The notes: generated by a model from the letters alone, not told the origin. 64,000 bases of DNA from CALAGJ01 sp964293305 (GCA_964293305.1 CAXYYO010000010.1:26006-90005), one strand, 5' to 3'. Positions 44,658-54,469 are shown, counted from the stretch's first letter. Translations and numbers: made by a program.

Positions 44658-47600
44658 TTAAATCCAACTTCCTATATGTGTCTCAGACACTTGTTTACCT
44701 TTTAATTTTCTGCGTCTTCTTCCTTTCTTTATAAAATGATAGATTACTGTTATTAGAATCATCACAAGAAAAACTACAGTAAGCGGTGGTATGCCCATCA
44801 AACTTACCCAATTGCCACCATACAATCTACGCATAGGTCTTTTTAAGCGCTCTGATATAAGGTACATGCTAGGTACAATAAATAAGGTCATAAAAAATGC
44901 AAATGACAAACCATAAATAATTGTCCAAGAAAGTGGCTTCCAGAATACCACATTATCCCCACCAAAGAATATATGTGGATTGAGTTCTGAAAACAGTGTG
45001 ATGAAATTTATATTAAAGCCTACGGCTAATGGTATAAGTGCCAGTATAGCGGCTAATGCTGTAAGCAATACAGGTATGATTCTTGTTTTGCCCGCTTCTA
45101 TTATAGCGGCTCTCGTTTTCATGCCTCTTGCTCTCAGTTCATCTGCAAATTCTATAACCAAGATGCCATTTTTTACCACAATACCTGCCAAACCTACAAT
45201 ACCAATACCTGTCATTACTGTAGATGGTTGCATACCAGTAATGCCATATCCCAATAAAACACCTATAACGCTAAACAATACTTCCATTAGAATGATAACA
45301 GGTTTGCTAATACTATTGAATTGAATAACGAGTATAACGAGTATTAATCCAAAAGCTATCAGCATTGCAGATCCTAAGAATGTAAATGTTTCTACCATCT
45401 GCTGGTCTGCACCGGCCACTTGTATTTTTACATTGTCAGGCTTATTAGGAAATGATTCAAGAAATGGTGCTAACTCTGCATTGATTGCAGATGCCAAAGC
45501 TGGGTCTGCATTTGAATTTAATATGATGGTGCGGTCATAATTTTTCCTTTTTACACTACCCAATGTATTGTTATAATCCACATTTACCAAACTGATAATG
45601 GGCACTTGTTTTACTGAGCCGGTAGCAAAATCGCGGAAGGTGATGCTCATGTTGAGTAAGTCGCCCAGGCTACGTTGATCTTCAGCATTGCGAAGCTGAA
45701 TTTTATATTCATCTGTACCTTCTTTTATCTTACTTACTTCTCTACCAAACAATGCAGTGCGAAGTTCCATTCCTACCTGTCCACTGGTGAGGCCATACAT
45801 CATACAGCGCTCTCTATCTACAGTTAAACTGATTTCAGGATTTGTAAGATCCACATTCATTTTCATGGGTGGTAGATTGGACAGCTGCAAACTGTCAATA
45901 TAATTTTTTAGTAATACTGAAGTTTTTATTAATGCATCAAAATCTTCGCTGATTATCTCAATACTTACAGGAGGCTCTGTGGGAGGGCCATTACTTTCTT
46001 TATCAACCGTAATTTCTGCACCCGGTATGGCCTTAATCATTGTTCTTAATGTATCTAAATATGGCTGTGTACTTTGTCCATCTCTTTTTTCATATTCTAC
46101 AAAAGATATTTGTAGGCGGCCAAGCTCAGGGTGTGGGCTTTGGTCACCGCTATTTGGATCATTGGCACCTATGGCTACATTGGAAATAACACTTTCAACC
46201 AACTCGTTTTTCTTGCCATTGCCCTGTCCTAAAACTGCATAAACTCTTTGCTCTAATTCTTTTGTAACTTCATTGGTATGTTCTACATCTGTACCAACTG
46301 GTAATTTTAAATAAATATAAATTTGATTGGGATCCCCGCTGGGGAATAATGATGCTGGCGGAGTGTTTGCATTAAAGAGAAAAAATGAAAAAAGCATGAG
46401 GACAACTGTGCCAAGCATGAGGTGGAATGGACGCCATCCACGAAGTGCCCATTTCAAAAGGCTTTCGTAATGGCTCATTATCCAAGGTAATACTTTATGC
46501 TGGAAGCTATGTATGAGACCATCTAACACAAAGCTGTTGAGTATCATAAGTAGCCCAAAAAATATCAAAAGATTGCCGGTAAAAGTTTCACCAATAAGAT
46601 CAAATAGAATACCCGCAATGAGGAAAATCCATAGTAAGGGTTTTTTGAAAATGGAAAACTTTGAAGGTTTTTTATCTGCTTCTTCATGATTCATAAAGTC
46701 CACAGCAAATACAGGGTTCATGATGAAAGCTACTATCAGTGAAGCTACTAATGTAAAGATTAAAATAGTAGGTAAATAAATCATGAATTTACCAATAATG
46801 CCGGGCCAAAATAATAAAGGTACGAATGGAGCCAATGTGGTTAATGTACCTGCAAGTACTGGCACAAATACTTCGCCTGCGGCAAATTTTGCTGCCCAAG
46901 ATGAAGTCAATTTTCCATGCGATTTTGTAAATATTCGATGTGTGTTTTCTATAACCACAATGGCATCATCTACTATAATACCCAAACCAAACAGCAAGGC
47001 AAATAAAACAATGAAGTTTAGTGTAACATGTGTGCCCACGATTAAGTCTGCACCGGGTAGAAAGAGGAATGCTACAAACATGCTAAGTGGTACACTCAAT
47101 GCCACAAAAAATGCATTGACTACACCCATAAAAAACATGAGTATGATGAGTACAAGTACAAAGCCAATTACGATGGAATTAATGAGTTCATTAAATGAAG
47201 TGCGTGTGGTTTTGCTGAGGTCTCCAGTTACTGCCACCGTAAGATCTTTTGGCAAGGAGATACTTTGCATATCTGCAATAATTCCTTTAACGGCATCGCT
47301 GGTTTCTATGAGGTTTTCTCCGGGTCGCTTTATGATGTTTAATGTAATTACATCTTTACCATCTAAGCGTGCATAGCTTTCACTTGTTTTTACTGTATCT
47401 TTTATTTCAGCAATATCTTTTAAATAAATAGGCGAGCTATAAATATTATTGACAATAATTTTCTCAATATCAAATACGGTTTTAAACTGACCTTTCAATT
47501 GTAGCGTTCTTTTCATATCCCCCATATCCACTTGCCCGCTAGATATATCATTGTTTTCTCTTGATATGGCATTTGCTATATCATCGTAAGATACACCTGC

Positions 47601-48227
47601 AGCCTGCATACGAAGCCTGTCTACATTGATCTGAAATTCTCTTTCCGGCGCACCTACAATATCAACCCTATTAACTTGTGAAAGGTCTTCAATATTGTCT
47701 TTCATTTCATCTGCCATTCTTTTTAGGCGCATTAAATCATAATTGCCACTGATGTTTACATACATGATGGGGAAGTCAGAAAAACTTACTTCTTGCACAT
47801 TGGGGTCAGCTGTAAGATCCTGAGGTAAATCATTCTTTGCCTTATCTACAGCATCTTTTACTTTGCGCAAAGCATCGTCTGTAGCTACATCCGTATCGAA
47901 CTCAACTATAACTGCACTAAAGTCCTGCTGAGAGGTACTGGTTACTTTATTTATTTTAGCACCACTTATTCCTTTAATCTGTTTTTCAATAGGTTTTGTA
48001 ACCAAGTTTTCGATGTCCTTTGGTGAGTTACCTACATAAATGGTTTGTACATAAATGGTGGGTAATACAATATCAGGAAACTGCTCCTTTGGCATGGTAA
48101 CAAATAAACGCACACCAATAAATGATACTATGAGTACCAACAAGTAAATAGCTGTTTTATTATTGATGGCCCAGCTGGTGGGTTTAAATTCTTTTCTGCC
48201 CTGTAAGGCGTCTTTAATTTTTTGCAT
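44658..48227 (-). CDS. RND efflux permease (AcrB/MdtB-like), extended form
   Basis: This is the inner-membrane proton-driven pump of a tripartite efflux system. The 1189 residues include the first helix (AIYLLVLIVSFIGVRLFV), the porter signature TIYVGNSPKDIENLVTKPIE, the helix-4 proton relay LLFGLGIIVDDAIVVIENTHR with both Asp residues, and the second half starting LMLGTVVLMLFSFFLFNAN. It is ~150 residues longer than classic AcrB: two extra helices (about 550-600, WIFLIAGILFDLIG...LLIFFGLLMILNSFVL) sit in the central linker and one extra helix plus a basic tail at the C-terminus. It is last in the TetR-TolC-adaptor-RND operon. Confidence 0.93.
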   Translation of the reverse strand: MQKIKDALQGRKEFKPTSWAINNKTAIYLLVLIVSFIGVRLFVTMPKEQFPDIVLPTIYVQTIYVGNSPKDIENLVTKPIEKQIKGISGAKINKVTSTSQQDFSAVIVEFDTDVATDDALRKVKDAVDKAKNDLPQDLTADPNVQEVSFSDFPIMYVNISGNYDLMRLKRMADEMKDNIEDLSQVNRVDIVGAPEREFQINVDRLRMQAAGVSYDDIANAISRENNDISSGQVDMGDMKRTLQLKGQFKTVFDIEKIIVNNIYSSPIYLKDIAEIKDTVKTSESYARLDGKDVITLNIIKRPGENLIETSDAVKGIIADMQSISLPKDLTVAVTGDLSKTTRTSFNELINSIVIGFVLVLIILMFFMGVVNAFFVALSVPLSMFVAFLFLPGADLIVGTHVTLNFIVLFALLFGLGIIVDDAIVVIENTHRIFTKSHGKLTSSWAAKFAAGEVFVPVLAGTLTTLAPFVPLLFWPGIIGKFMIYLPTILIFTLVASLIVAFIMNPVFAVDFMNHEEADKKPSKFSIFKKPLLWIFLIAGILFDLIGETFTGNLLIFFGLLMILNSFVLDGLIHSFQHKVLPWIMSHYESLLKWALRGWRPFHLMLGTVVLMLFSFFLFNANTPPASLFPSGDPNQIYIYLKLPVGTDVEHTNEVTKELEQRVYAVLGQGNGKKNELVESVISNVAIGANDPNSGDQSPHPELGRLQISFVEYEKRDGQSTQPYLDTLRTMIKAIPGAEITVDKESNGPPTEPPVSIEIISEDFDALIKTSVLLKNYIDSLQLSNLPPMKMNVDLTNPEISLTVDRERCMMYGLTSGQVGMELRTALFGREVSKIKEGTDEYKIQLRNAEDQRSLGDLLNMSITFRDFATGSVKQVPIISLVNVDYNNTLGSVKRKNYDRTIILNSNADPALASAINAELAPFLESFPNKPDNVKIQVAGADQQMVETFTFLGSAMLIAFGLILVILVIQFNSISKPVIILMEVLFSVIGVLLGYGITGMQPSTVMTGIGIVGLAGIVVKNGILVIEFADELRARGMKTRAAIIEAGKTRIIPVLLTALAAILALIPLAVGFNINFITLFSELNPHIFFGGDNVVFWKPLSWTIIYGLSFAFFMTLFIVPSMYLISERLKRPMRRLYGGNWVSLMGIPPLTVVFLVMILITVIYHFIKKGRRRRKLKGKQVSETHIGSWI

Positions 48228-48358
48228 CTTATAATTTCTTTAAAGCAGTAATTAAGCTGCTGCTTCGAAGTAAAAATTTTTATTTTCGGTATAGAAAACA
48301 ATATCTGATTTGGCAGAAATGTTTATGCTCCATCCTCCGATTGTTTAATCTATAAACA

Positions 48359-49525
48359 CTAATTAGTAGTTGTAATCAACTGGCCATCATACAAAGATTC
48401 ATAGCCTTTGGTAATTAGCTCATCTCCGGTTTGTAATCCTGATTTTATTTCTATTAGATTGTTATAGAGTTCACCAATAGTAACCGCTTTTTTACGAGCA
48501 AGATTTTTTCCATTTTCATTGGCACTTACCAGTACATACTTTCCATTTTCATCTGTTTGTAATACATTTAATGGAATGGCTATGGCATTGCCTGCGCTAT
48601 AGTCTAAAATCTTTACAAAGGCAATCATATTTGGCTTAATGCCGGATGAAGAAGGCAGCGTGGCTTCTACAGTAAATGATCTGCTATTGGCATCTAAAAC
48701 ATTGCCTGTAAGGCTAATATTAGCACTAAAAGTTTGCCCTAAATCTGGAATGGAAATTTGAACAGATGAGCCTGTATGTACTTTTGAAATATATACCTCT
48801 GGAACGCTGATGGCCACTTTGAGTGAATTATTATTTACAATGGCTATTTGAGGATTTGGATCTCCTAGTGCACGGCCAGAAAATAATTCACCATTCCGAA
48901 TATTTACTTTTTCTACAATCCCATTTACATCACTATACACACTGGTCATACTCCATTGTTCTTTTGTACTGGCTATTTCATCTTTTAGCCTGTCTACATT
49001 GTTTTTTGCAGACAATACATCTATCTCTCTTCCTATGTTTTGCTTCCATAAATTTTGATTGCGTTGATATACATCTTCTGCAAATGCAAGCTGTGTTTCT
49101 AAAGTTTTTATTCCTTTCAGATATACAGCATCATCCAACTTGAGCACTAACTGTCCTTTCTTTACATATTCACCTTCTTTTACATAAATTGCTTTTACAA
49201 TACCACCCTGTCCATTGCGAGGAGCTATATAAGAAATATCATCACTGATTACCTTGCCTTGTAAATCAATGTAGTGATTGAAATTTTGAGATTGGAGAGT
49301 TTGTAATGCCACCAGTTTTGCTATTTCCTGCTTTGCATTTGTGGGGTCTGCTTTTGCAATTTTTTCCTGTAATTCCTTAATGGCCTGTGTTACAGAGTCT
49401 TTTGTTTTATTGAGTGCTGCTAATTGTGTTTGCAGCTGGGCCGTGTTAGAAACTTCTACATCCACGCCACAGGCAGCCATAGAAATAATGGAGAGCAGTG
49501 CAGCATAAAAAAATGGTTTGTTCAT
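48359..49525 (-). CDS. RND efflux periplasmic adaptor (HlyD/MFP family) lipoprotein
   Basis: The adaptor bridges permease and outer-membrane channel. The 388-residue protein has a lipoprotein signal with the cysteine in SMAACG, a coiled-coil start (~35-65, AALNKTKDSVTQAIKELQEKIA), the lipoyl-like half GQGGIVKAIYVKEGEYVKKGQLVLKLDD, an alpha hairpin (~125-185) and a beta-barrel region with SVQISIPDLGQTF and VEATLPSSSGIKPNMIAFVKI. It lies 131 bp upstream of the permease and 38 bp after TolC. Substrate not predictable. Confidence 0.92.
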   Translation of the reverse strand: MNKPFFYAALLSIISMAACGVDVEVSNTAQLQTQLAALNKTKDSVTQAIKELQEKIAKADPTNAKQEIAKLVALQTLQSQNFNHYIDLQGKVISDDISYIAPRNGQGGIVKAIYVKEGEYVKKGQLVLKLDDAVYLKGIKTLETQLAFAEDVYQRNQNLWKQNIGREIDVLSAKNNVDRLKDEIASTKEQWSMTSVYSDVNGIVEKVNIRNGELFSGRALGDPNPQIAIVNNNSLKVAISVPEVYISKVHTGSSVQISIPDLGQTFSANISLTGNVLDANSRSFTVEATLPSSSGIKPNMIAFVKILDYSAGNAIAIPLNVLQTDENGKYVLVSANENGKNLARKKAVTIGELYNNLIEIKSGLQTGDELITKGYESLYDGQLITTTN

Positions 49526-49563
49526 ATATCTATTGATTATTCTTGTTTGAAAAATATTTTTAT

Positions 49564-50973
49564 TTAAGGAAGTTTTCCAATTGCAGTTAGATAATTAAAG
49601 CGTGCTATGATAGCATCATACAATGCGCTGATATAATTATTTTGTGCCTCTTGCAATTCTTTTTCTGTAGTATTAATATCTAATGCAGTGGCTAATCCTG
49701 CTTCATATTTTTTCTTTGTTTGATTTAATATTGATTCGGCTAATGCTTTATTTTTTGTTTGTATATCTAATGTGCTTATGGCATTGTGATAAGTATTGGT
49801 TGCGGTTAAAACCTCATTATCAATAGTGTTGAGCAAATTTTCTTGTTGAAGCTTTACCTGCTCAAGTTCTATGGCTGCTTTTTTAATGTTTGCATCTGTA
49901 CTAAAGCCATTGAAGATGGGCACATTTATACCAATTCCAATATAACTGCTAGTAAACCATGGGCCTTTGCCAAAAATGTCAAACTCATTTCGCTGCGCTA
50001 GTTTACTATAATTTGCATTGAGTAAAAGACTGGGTATGCGGCTGAGTTTATATCGTTTTACATTATATGAAGTTAGCCTGTTTGCAAGATCTAAATACTG
50101 ATACTCAAGTCTGTCTTTATATTCATATTTGCCATCATTCAAGAGGCCATTTTTTAGAAACTCTTCTGTTACAGTTTCAGTTAATAAGAGGCTATCTTTC
50201 ATGGGCATACCCATTAGTAGTTTCAAACCAAGTACACCATTTGCTATTAGGTTTTCTGCTTTCTTTTTTTCGGTACTTAAATTTGTTAATAAAACAGTGG
50301 ACTTGTCAATATCTAATTTTTCTGCAAAGCCATTTTTGTATAATTCATTTTGGGTAAATAATATTTTTTCAATCAAACTGATATTATCTGTCAATAACTG
50401 AATCTGAATATTACTAGCGGCAAGCTGATAATATATTTTATAGATGTTTGAGCGTATGGTCATTTCAGTAACCTCCGTTTGTTTTTTGGCATATTCCATT
50501 ACTGCATCTCTGGCTTGTAGGCCCACAAATACTTGACCATCAAACAGAATTTGGCTTAAGGAAATACCCGCATTTGCGTTCCATTTGGTGCCAAACTGCG
50601 CCTGTATTAAACCAAAATCTTCGGGTGGGGTAACTGTTTCTCCATTTCCGTTTTTTACTCCTTCTGCTGCTAATACTCCATAAGTGCCAGCAGCTATAAA
50701 GTTTGGAAATGTTTGTACCCCAACATTTGGGAAGTATGTAGTACCAGCCGATGCTGATATTTGTGGATAAGCAAGTGCAGTTACACTTCTATTAACCTGC
50801 TCTTGCATCTTTACATTGAGTAATGCGTTTTTTACCTGCACATTGTGATCAGCGGCATAGGCCACACATTGCGCAGCAGAAAAATGATTTACTGTACTAA
50901 CCTCTTGGCCCATACTCAATAAACAATAGAGCATGGCAGAAGTGGTTAGGATAAGTGATTTTAAGCTAATCAT
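49564..50973 (-). CDS. TolC family outer-membrane efflux protein
   Basis: The outer-membrane channel of the efflux system. The start is set at the ATG at 50973 (MISLKSLILT); the longer reading begins with TTG at 51000 overlapping the TetR stop. The signal peptide ends LLSMGQ. The product (469 residues) has the two-fold TolC repeat: helical segments QAVFVGLQARDAVMEYAKKQTEV, KSTVLLTNLSTEKKKAENL and in the second half DANIKKAAIELEQVKLQQENLLNTIDNEV and GLATALDINTTEKELQEAQNNYISALYDAIIARFNYLTAIG. It lies between the TetR and adaptor genes. Confidence 0.93.
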   Translation of the reverse strand: MISLKSLILTTSAMLYCLLSMGQEVSTVNHFSAAQCVAYAADHNVQVKNALLNVKMQEQVNRSVTALAYPQISASAGTTYFPNVGVQTFPNFIAAGTYGVLAAEGVKNGNGETVTPPEDFGLIQAQFGTKWNANAGISLSQILFDGQVFVGLQARDAVMEYAKKQTEVTEMTIRSNIYKIYYQLAASNIQIQLLTDNISLIEKILFTQNELYKNGFAEKLDIDKSTVLLTNLSTEKKKAENLIANGVLGLKLLMGMPMKDSLLLTETVTEEFLKNGLLNDGKYEYKDRLEYQYLDLANRLTSYNVKRYKLSRIPSLLLNANYSKLAQRNEFDIFGKGPWFTSSYIGIGINVPIFNGFSTDANIKKAAIELEQVKLQQENLLNTIDNEVLTATNTYHNAISTLDIQTKNKALAESILNQTKKKYEAGLATALDINTTEKELQEAQNNYISALYDAIIARFNYLTAIGKLP

Positions 50974-50996
50974 AGTTGTGGTTTTCTTTTTGTATT

Positions 50997-51605
50997 TCAA
51001 TTTCTTTTTTGTTTATATTTTGAAATGAGTTTAACTCCCTTGGCTGTACAAATGCCATACAGAAAATGATATATAATTTCATATTCTACATCCACTACCT
51101 TGTATTTGCTACGAGGGTATAGTTCGTAATTGAAGGACAACATCATAGTATGCAAACGCATTTTTGTGATAATATCCACATTGATTTCCGGCCGGTATAA
51201 GCCATCGGCTATACCCGCATTCAGATTTTTTATGATTATATTTCCAATAAACTCAGATTTATACAAAGTAAACTTTTTATAAACTTTTGGATAATATTTC
51301 TCTAAGTCAAAAAGAATGTTTTGATGCATGCAGGTAAGGAGCTCTGAAATCATATCCATTGCTAAAAAAATTTCATGTACTGCATTTTCTGCAATCTGCT
51401 GATCTTTGAGGCAGCGATCTTTACTTTGAAGCATGTGCAGCATAAAAACTGCTTCTACCAATTCATCCTTATCCGTAAAACTCTGGTATATTGTTTTCTT
51501 GGAAATGCCCAACTGCCCGGCTATATCATCCATAGTAACACTTCGTATGCCATAGCAATCAAATAGTTCTGTTGCTTTTTCCTGTATGCGCTCTTTTATT
51601 TCCAT
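50997..51605 (-). CDS. TetR family transcriptional regulator
   Basis: The 202-residue protein has the N-terminal TetR HTH: RIQEKATELFDCYGIRSVTMDDIAGQLGISKKTIYQSFTDKDELVEAVF (residues ~5-52). The C-terminal domain is an unassigned ligand-binding region. It is first in the efflux operon, immediately behind a promoter overlapped by an inverted repeat, so it most likely represses the operon including itself. The inducer is unknown. Confidence 0.92.
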   Translation of the reverse strand: MEIKERIQEKATELFDCYGIRSVTMDDIAGQLGISKKTIYQSFTDKDELVEAVFMLHMLQSKDRCLKDQQIAENAVHEIFLAMDMISELLTCMHQNILFDLEKYYPKVYKKFTLYKSEFIGNIIIKNLNAGIADGLYRPEINVDIITKMRLHTMMLSFNYELYPRSKYKVVDVEYEIIYHFLYGICTAKGVKLISKYKQKRN

Positions 51606-51614
51606 TTAACGAAG

Positions 51615-51650
51615 CAAAACTATGGAAACTATATATGTAACCAAAGTTTC
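51615..51650 (-). promoter_or_regulatory. Promoter and putative TetR operator of the efflux operon
   Basis: On the minus strand TTTG (plus 51642-51645), 19 bp, and TAGTTTTG (plus 51615-51622) match the consensus. GAAACT (51625-51630) and AGTTTC (51645-51650) form an inverted repeat with 14 bp between, spanning the spacer and -33 box; a repressor there would block polymerase. Confidence 0.65.
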
Positions 51651-51746
51651 TAACATTATTTTTTTGGTTTTATTATGAATGGATGAAATAGAATCACAAA
51701 ACTTTGTTTCTAGGTTTTAAATAGTTTTGTATCATAATTTTTTATT

Positions 51747-52388
51747 ATGAATACAAATAAAGTAAGGCCGGGGGGTAGTATTTGGAAATCTGTATTGCAA
51801 TATTTTTTTCAGGGTTTAGTAATCATAGCACCCATTAGTGCTACTATATACATCGTTTTATTATTGTTCAATACGGTAGATGATATATTGCCAAGTTTGA
51901 TACATAAACTTTTTCCTTGGTTGCTTGGGCTAAATGAAGATGGCTCACTAAAAAAAATACCCGGTATTGGCTTTATTGTAGTTATCAGTCTTGTTATCCT
52001 TATCGGAAGGATTTCATCTGGTTTTGTTGTGTCTAGAATAGTCGATTTTTTAGATACTATTTTAGAACGCACACCGGGCATTCGTTATATCTATTCCTCC
52101 ATCAAAGATTTTCTGGAAGCATTCAGTGGCAATAAAAAGAAATTTACAATACCAGTATTAGCACAGGTGGATAGTGAGAATGTATGGCGAATAGGTTTTG
52201 TAACACAGGAGGATGCTGCGCAGTTTGATATGCCCGGTCATAAAGTAGTATATGTACCGCTTGCTTATGCACTTACTGGGGTTACTTATATTGTACCTAT
52301 TGAGAATATTAAGTCATTGGATCATGTAAATAGTGCAGACGCTATGAAGTTTGCACTTACAGGCGGGGTAACGAATGTGGAGGATTGA
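51747..52388 (+). CDS. DUF502 family membrane protein
   Basis: The 213-residue protein matches DUF502: an N-terminal YFFQGLVIIAPISATIYIVLLLF helix, a second helix around GFIVVISLVILIGRISSGFVVSRI, then the signature ERTPGIRYIYSSIKDFLEAFSGNKKKF and a soluble domain with VWRIGFVTQEDA and GHKVVYVPLAYALTGVTYIVP. Two membrane helices and a soluble C-terminal domain; function not established in this family. TAGTTTTG at 51722-51729 is an exact -7 match 17 bp upstream. It is divergent from the efflux operon. Confidence 0.88.
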   Translation: MNTNKVRPGGSIWKSVLQYFFQGLVIIAPISATIYIVLLLFNTVDDILPSLIHKLFPWLLGLNEDGSLKKIPGIGFIVVISLVILIGRISSGFVVSRIVDFLDTILERTPGIRYIYSSIKDFLEAFSGNKKKFTIPVLAQVDSENVWRIGFVTQEDAAQFDMPGHKVVYVPLAYALTGVTYIVPIENIKSLDHVNSADAMKFALTGGVTNVED

Positions 52389-52466
52389 ATGCACTTTTAC
52401 TGATTTTCAATTACTGAAGTTGACGACATTATTCTTGAAGTAAAGTTTTGAAAATGTAGTTCTTTA

Positions 52467-52509
52467 TGATTTCAATCAATATTCTAGATTTTATACAATA
52501 ATAATTTTA
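52467..52509 (+). promoter_or_regulatory. FNR-type box and -7 element of the crp/fnr-like gene
   Basis: TGAT-TTCA-ATCA (52467-52478) matches the FNR/DNR core TGAT-N4-ATCA and is followed after exactly 23 bp by TAATTTTA (52502-52509). The box centre falls about 42 bp upstream of the inferred start, the class II activator position. Confidence 0.6.
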
Positions 52510-52515
52510 CCACAC

Positions 52516-53118
52516 ATGGATACAGGATTACTAATAGCCTGGGGTGCCATTTCCCGTAAGTATAATAGAGGGGAATACATTTTTAGGGAAGATGAAGAAG
52601 CCCTGTTTTATTATCAAATTGAAAAAGGGAAAATAAAAATGTTTAATACCAGTGATGAAGGTAAAGAATTCATTCATGGAGTATTTACTGAAGGGCAAAG
52701 TTTTGGCGAACCTCCTTTATTGATTGATGAAAAATATCCAGCATCAGCATATACCCTTAAGCCAACTATTGTATGGAGACTACCCAAGAAACAGTTTTTC
52801 AAAATATTGGATGATTATAAAAGCATTGAGCGTACTTTTTTGAAGTTAATGGCCAGACGTGTTTATGGCAAAACAAGACAAACCAATAGCATCATTTATC
52901 ATTCCCCTAGAGAAAGAATAATGGCATTGCTAAAAGATTATTATCAAAGCCATCATGGCTTTGTTGCAAAACTACTCATTCCCTATACCCGTCAGGAAAT
53001 TGCAAACTTTACCGGGCTGAGGGTGGAGACGGTTATTAGAACCTTGCGTGAAATGGATGTTGAAAAAACAGTAAGTATTGTAAATAGAAAGTTATACTAT
53101 CTTCATGAGTCAAAATGA
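52516..53118 (+). CDS. Crp/Fnr family transcriptional regulator
   Basis: The 200-residue protein has an N-terminal cyclic-nucleotide-binding-fold sensor (YNRGEYIFREDEEALFYYQIEKGKIKMFNTSDEGKEFIHGVFTEGQSFGEPPLLIDEKYPASAYTL), a long dimer helix region and a C-terminal HTH (YTRQEIANFTGLRVETVIRTLREME-like, ~150-180). No N-terminal cysteine cluster for an iron-sulfur centre is present, so it is not a classic oxygen-sensing Fnr; NO- or heme-based sensing as in DNR is possible but not shown. An FNR-type box upstream suggests autoregulation. It overlaps the next gene by 14 bp and sits beside the nos operon. Confidence 0.9.
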   Translation: MDTGLLIAWGAISRKYNRGEYIFREDEEALFYYQIEKGKIKMFNTSDEGKEFIHGVFTEGQSFGEPPLLIDEKYPASAYTLKPTIVWRLPKKQFFKILDDYKSIERTFLKLMARRVYGKTRQTNSIIYHSPRERIMALLKDYYQSHHGFVAKLLIPYTRQEIANFTGLRVETVIRTLREMDVEKTVSIVNRKLYYLHESK

Positions 53119-54343
53119 GCTGAGGCGGTGGATAAAAATTGCAAGTATCAACTTATTGATAGTGGCTTTGATGGGGTTGATCATGCGCTATAAAATTGGG
53201 TTTTCGCTCAGGTGGATTGATCAAAAGAATTTACTACATGCGCATTCCCATTTTGCTTTTAATGGATGGGTATCGCTATTGCTTATGGTTTTAATGATAC
53301 AATTACTCAATGGTACGAATCATCTTAAATTCAAATACTTACTGATATTACAGTTAATCAATGCTTGGGCGTTACTGTTTAGTTTTATCCTATCAGGGTA
53401 TAGCACCATATCAATTATTCTTTCCACTTTATCCATCATTATTGCCCTGCTCTTTGCCATTTATTATGTAACTGCTTTGAGGCATCTTAAACATTTAAAG
53501 CAGCCTTATTGGATGTACGCAGGGTTACTATTTAACCTCATTTCTTCATTTGGCACATTTGTGTTGGCCTACATGTTTTCGCATAAACAAATAGATCAGC
53601 ATTTATATCTTGCCGCTGTTTATTGGTTTTTGCATTTTCAGTACAATGGCTGGTTCTTTTTTATATGCATGGGGCTTTTTTCTCACTATGCTTATACAAA
53701 GTGGCGTTTTCAGGTTAAAAGGAAAATATTTTATGCATTTGCATTTTCCTGTTTGCCGGCATATGGTCTTTCTATTTTATGGGCCCATCTTCCTATATGG
53801 ATTTATTGGATAGTTTTTGTTGCGGCTATTACTCAGTTATCTGCTTGGGTTTATCTTTTATTCGATTTTAAAAATACCATAAAATCAGATATGCTTCACC
53901 CTTTTAAGTGGCCTGATTATTTGTTTTATTTTCTCGTGGTAGCGGTTACAATTAAATTCCTTGTACAAGCTATTTCGGTTATACCATCTGTAAGTAAACT
54001 TGCCTTTGGTTTTAGGCCGGTTGTTATAGCATATCTACATCTTGTATTGCTTGCTATTATCACTATATTTTTAATTTGCTATAGTACAGTTAATCATTTT
54101 TTACCTATTCATTCTACTGTATTTAAAACGGGTGTTTTATTATTCAGTTCCGGGATTTTCATCAACGAAATATTATTGGCCACACAAGGTATTTTTTCCT
54201 TTAGTTATATAAGTATACCAGGTATAGATTTTGCCCTTTTTGGAGTAGCACTCATTTTATTTTTTGGAGTGTTACTGATGGTCATCAGTCAATTTGGAAA
54301 AGAGCAATTGTTTACAAATACCCTGAAAAGTAGTCATCTTTAA
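53105..54343 (+). CDS. 12-helix membrane protein with conserved-looking histidines, near heme-copper oxidase/NnrS type
   Basis: I do not recognise this 412-residue protein with confidence. About 12 hydrophobic helices span it. Histidine-containing stretches within or next to helices are LLHAHSHFAFNGWV (helix 2, ~43-56), FLHFQYNGWFFF (helix 6, ~180) and IAYLHLVLLAI (helix 10). Twelve helices with His on helices 2, 6 and 10 is reminiscent of heme-copper oxidase subunit I folds, and length is like NnrS, the NO-response membrane protein. It overlaps the Crp/Fnr gene by 14 bp, so it is co-expressed with it and probably linked to nitrogen-oxide or oxygen metabolism. Function is inference. Confidence 0.6.
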   Translation: MSQNELRRWIKIASINLLIVALMGLIMRYKIGFSLRWIDQKNLLHAHSHFAFNGWVSLLLMVLMIQLLNGTNHLKFKYLLILQLINAWALLFSFILSGYSTISIILSTLSIIIALLFAIYYVTALRHLKHLKQPYWMYAGLLFNLISSFGTFVLAYMFSHKQIDQHLYLAAVYWFLHFQYNGWFFFICMGLFSHYAYTKWRFQVKRKIFYAFAFSCLPAYGLSILWAHLPIWIYWIVFVAAITQLSAWVYLLFDFKNTIKSDMLHPFKWPDYLFYFLVVAVTIKFLVQAISVIPSVSKLAFGFRPVVIAYLHLVLLAIITIFLICYSTVNHFLPIHSTVFKTGVLLFSSGIFINEILLATQGIFSFSYISIPGIDFALFGVALILFFGVLLMVISQFGKEQLFTNTLKSSHL

Positions 54344-54408
54344 AATCAAATTACTTGTAAAACGCCAGTTAAAATATGAGCTCAAAATATTTTTATTTTC
54401 TATACTAA

Positions 54409-54451
54409 TGACTTGAATCATAAGTAAGAAGGCCAGATAATAGTTAATTCG
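54409..54451 (+). promoter_or_regulatory. Degenerate FNR-type box upstream of the fasciclin gene
   Basis: TGAC-TTGA-ATCA (54409-54420) differs at one core base from TGAT-N4-ATCA. After 23 bp, the same spacing as at the other two sites, lies TTAATTCG (54444-54451), a weak -7 match. It starts 61 bp upstream of the ATG. Confidence 0.4.
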
Positions 54452-54469
54452 TCCTCTAAAAAAAATATA

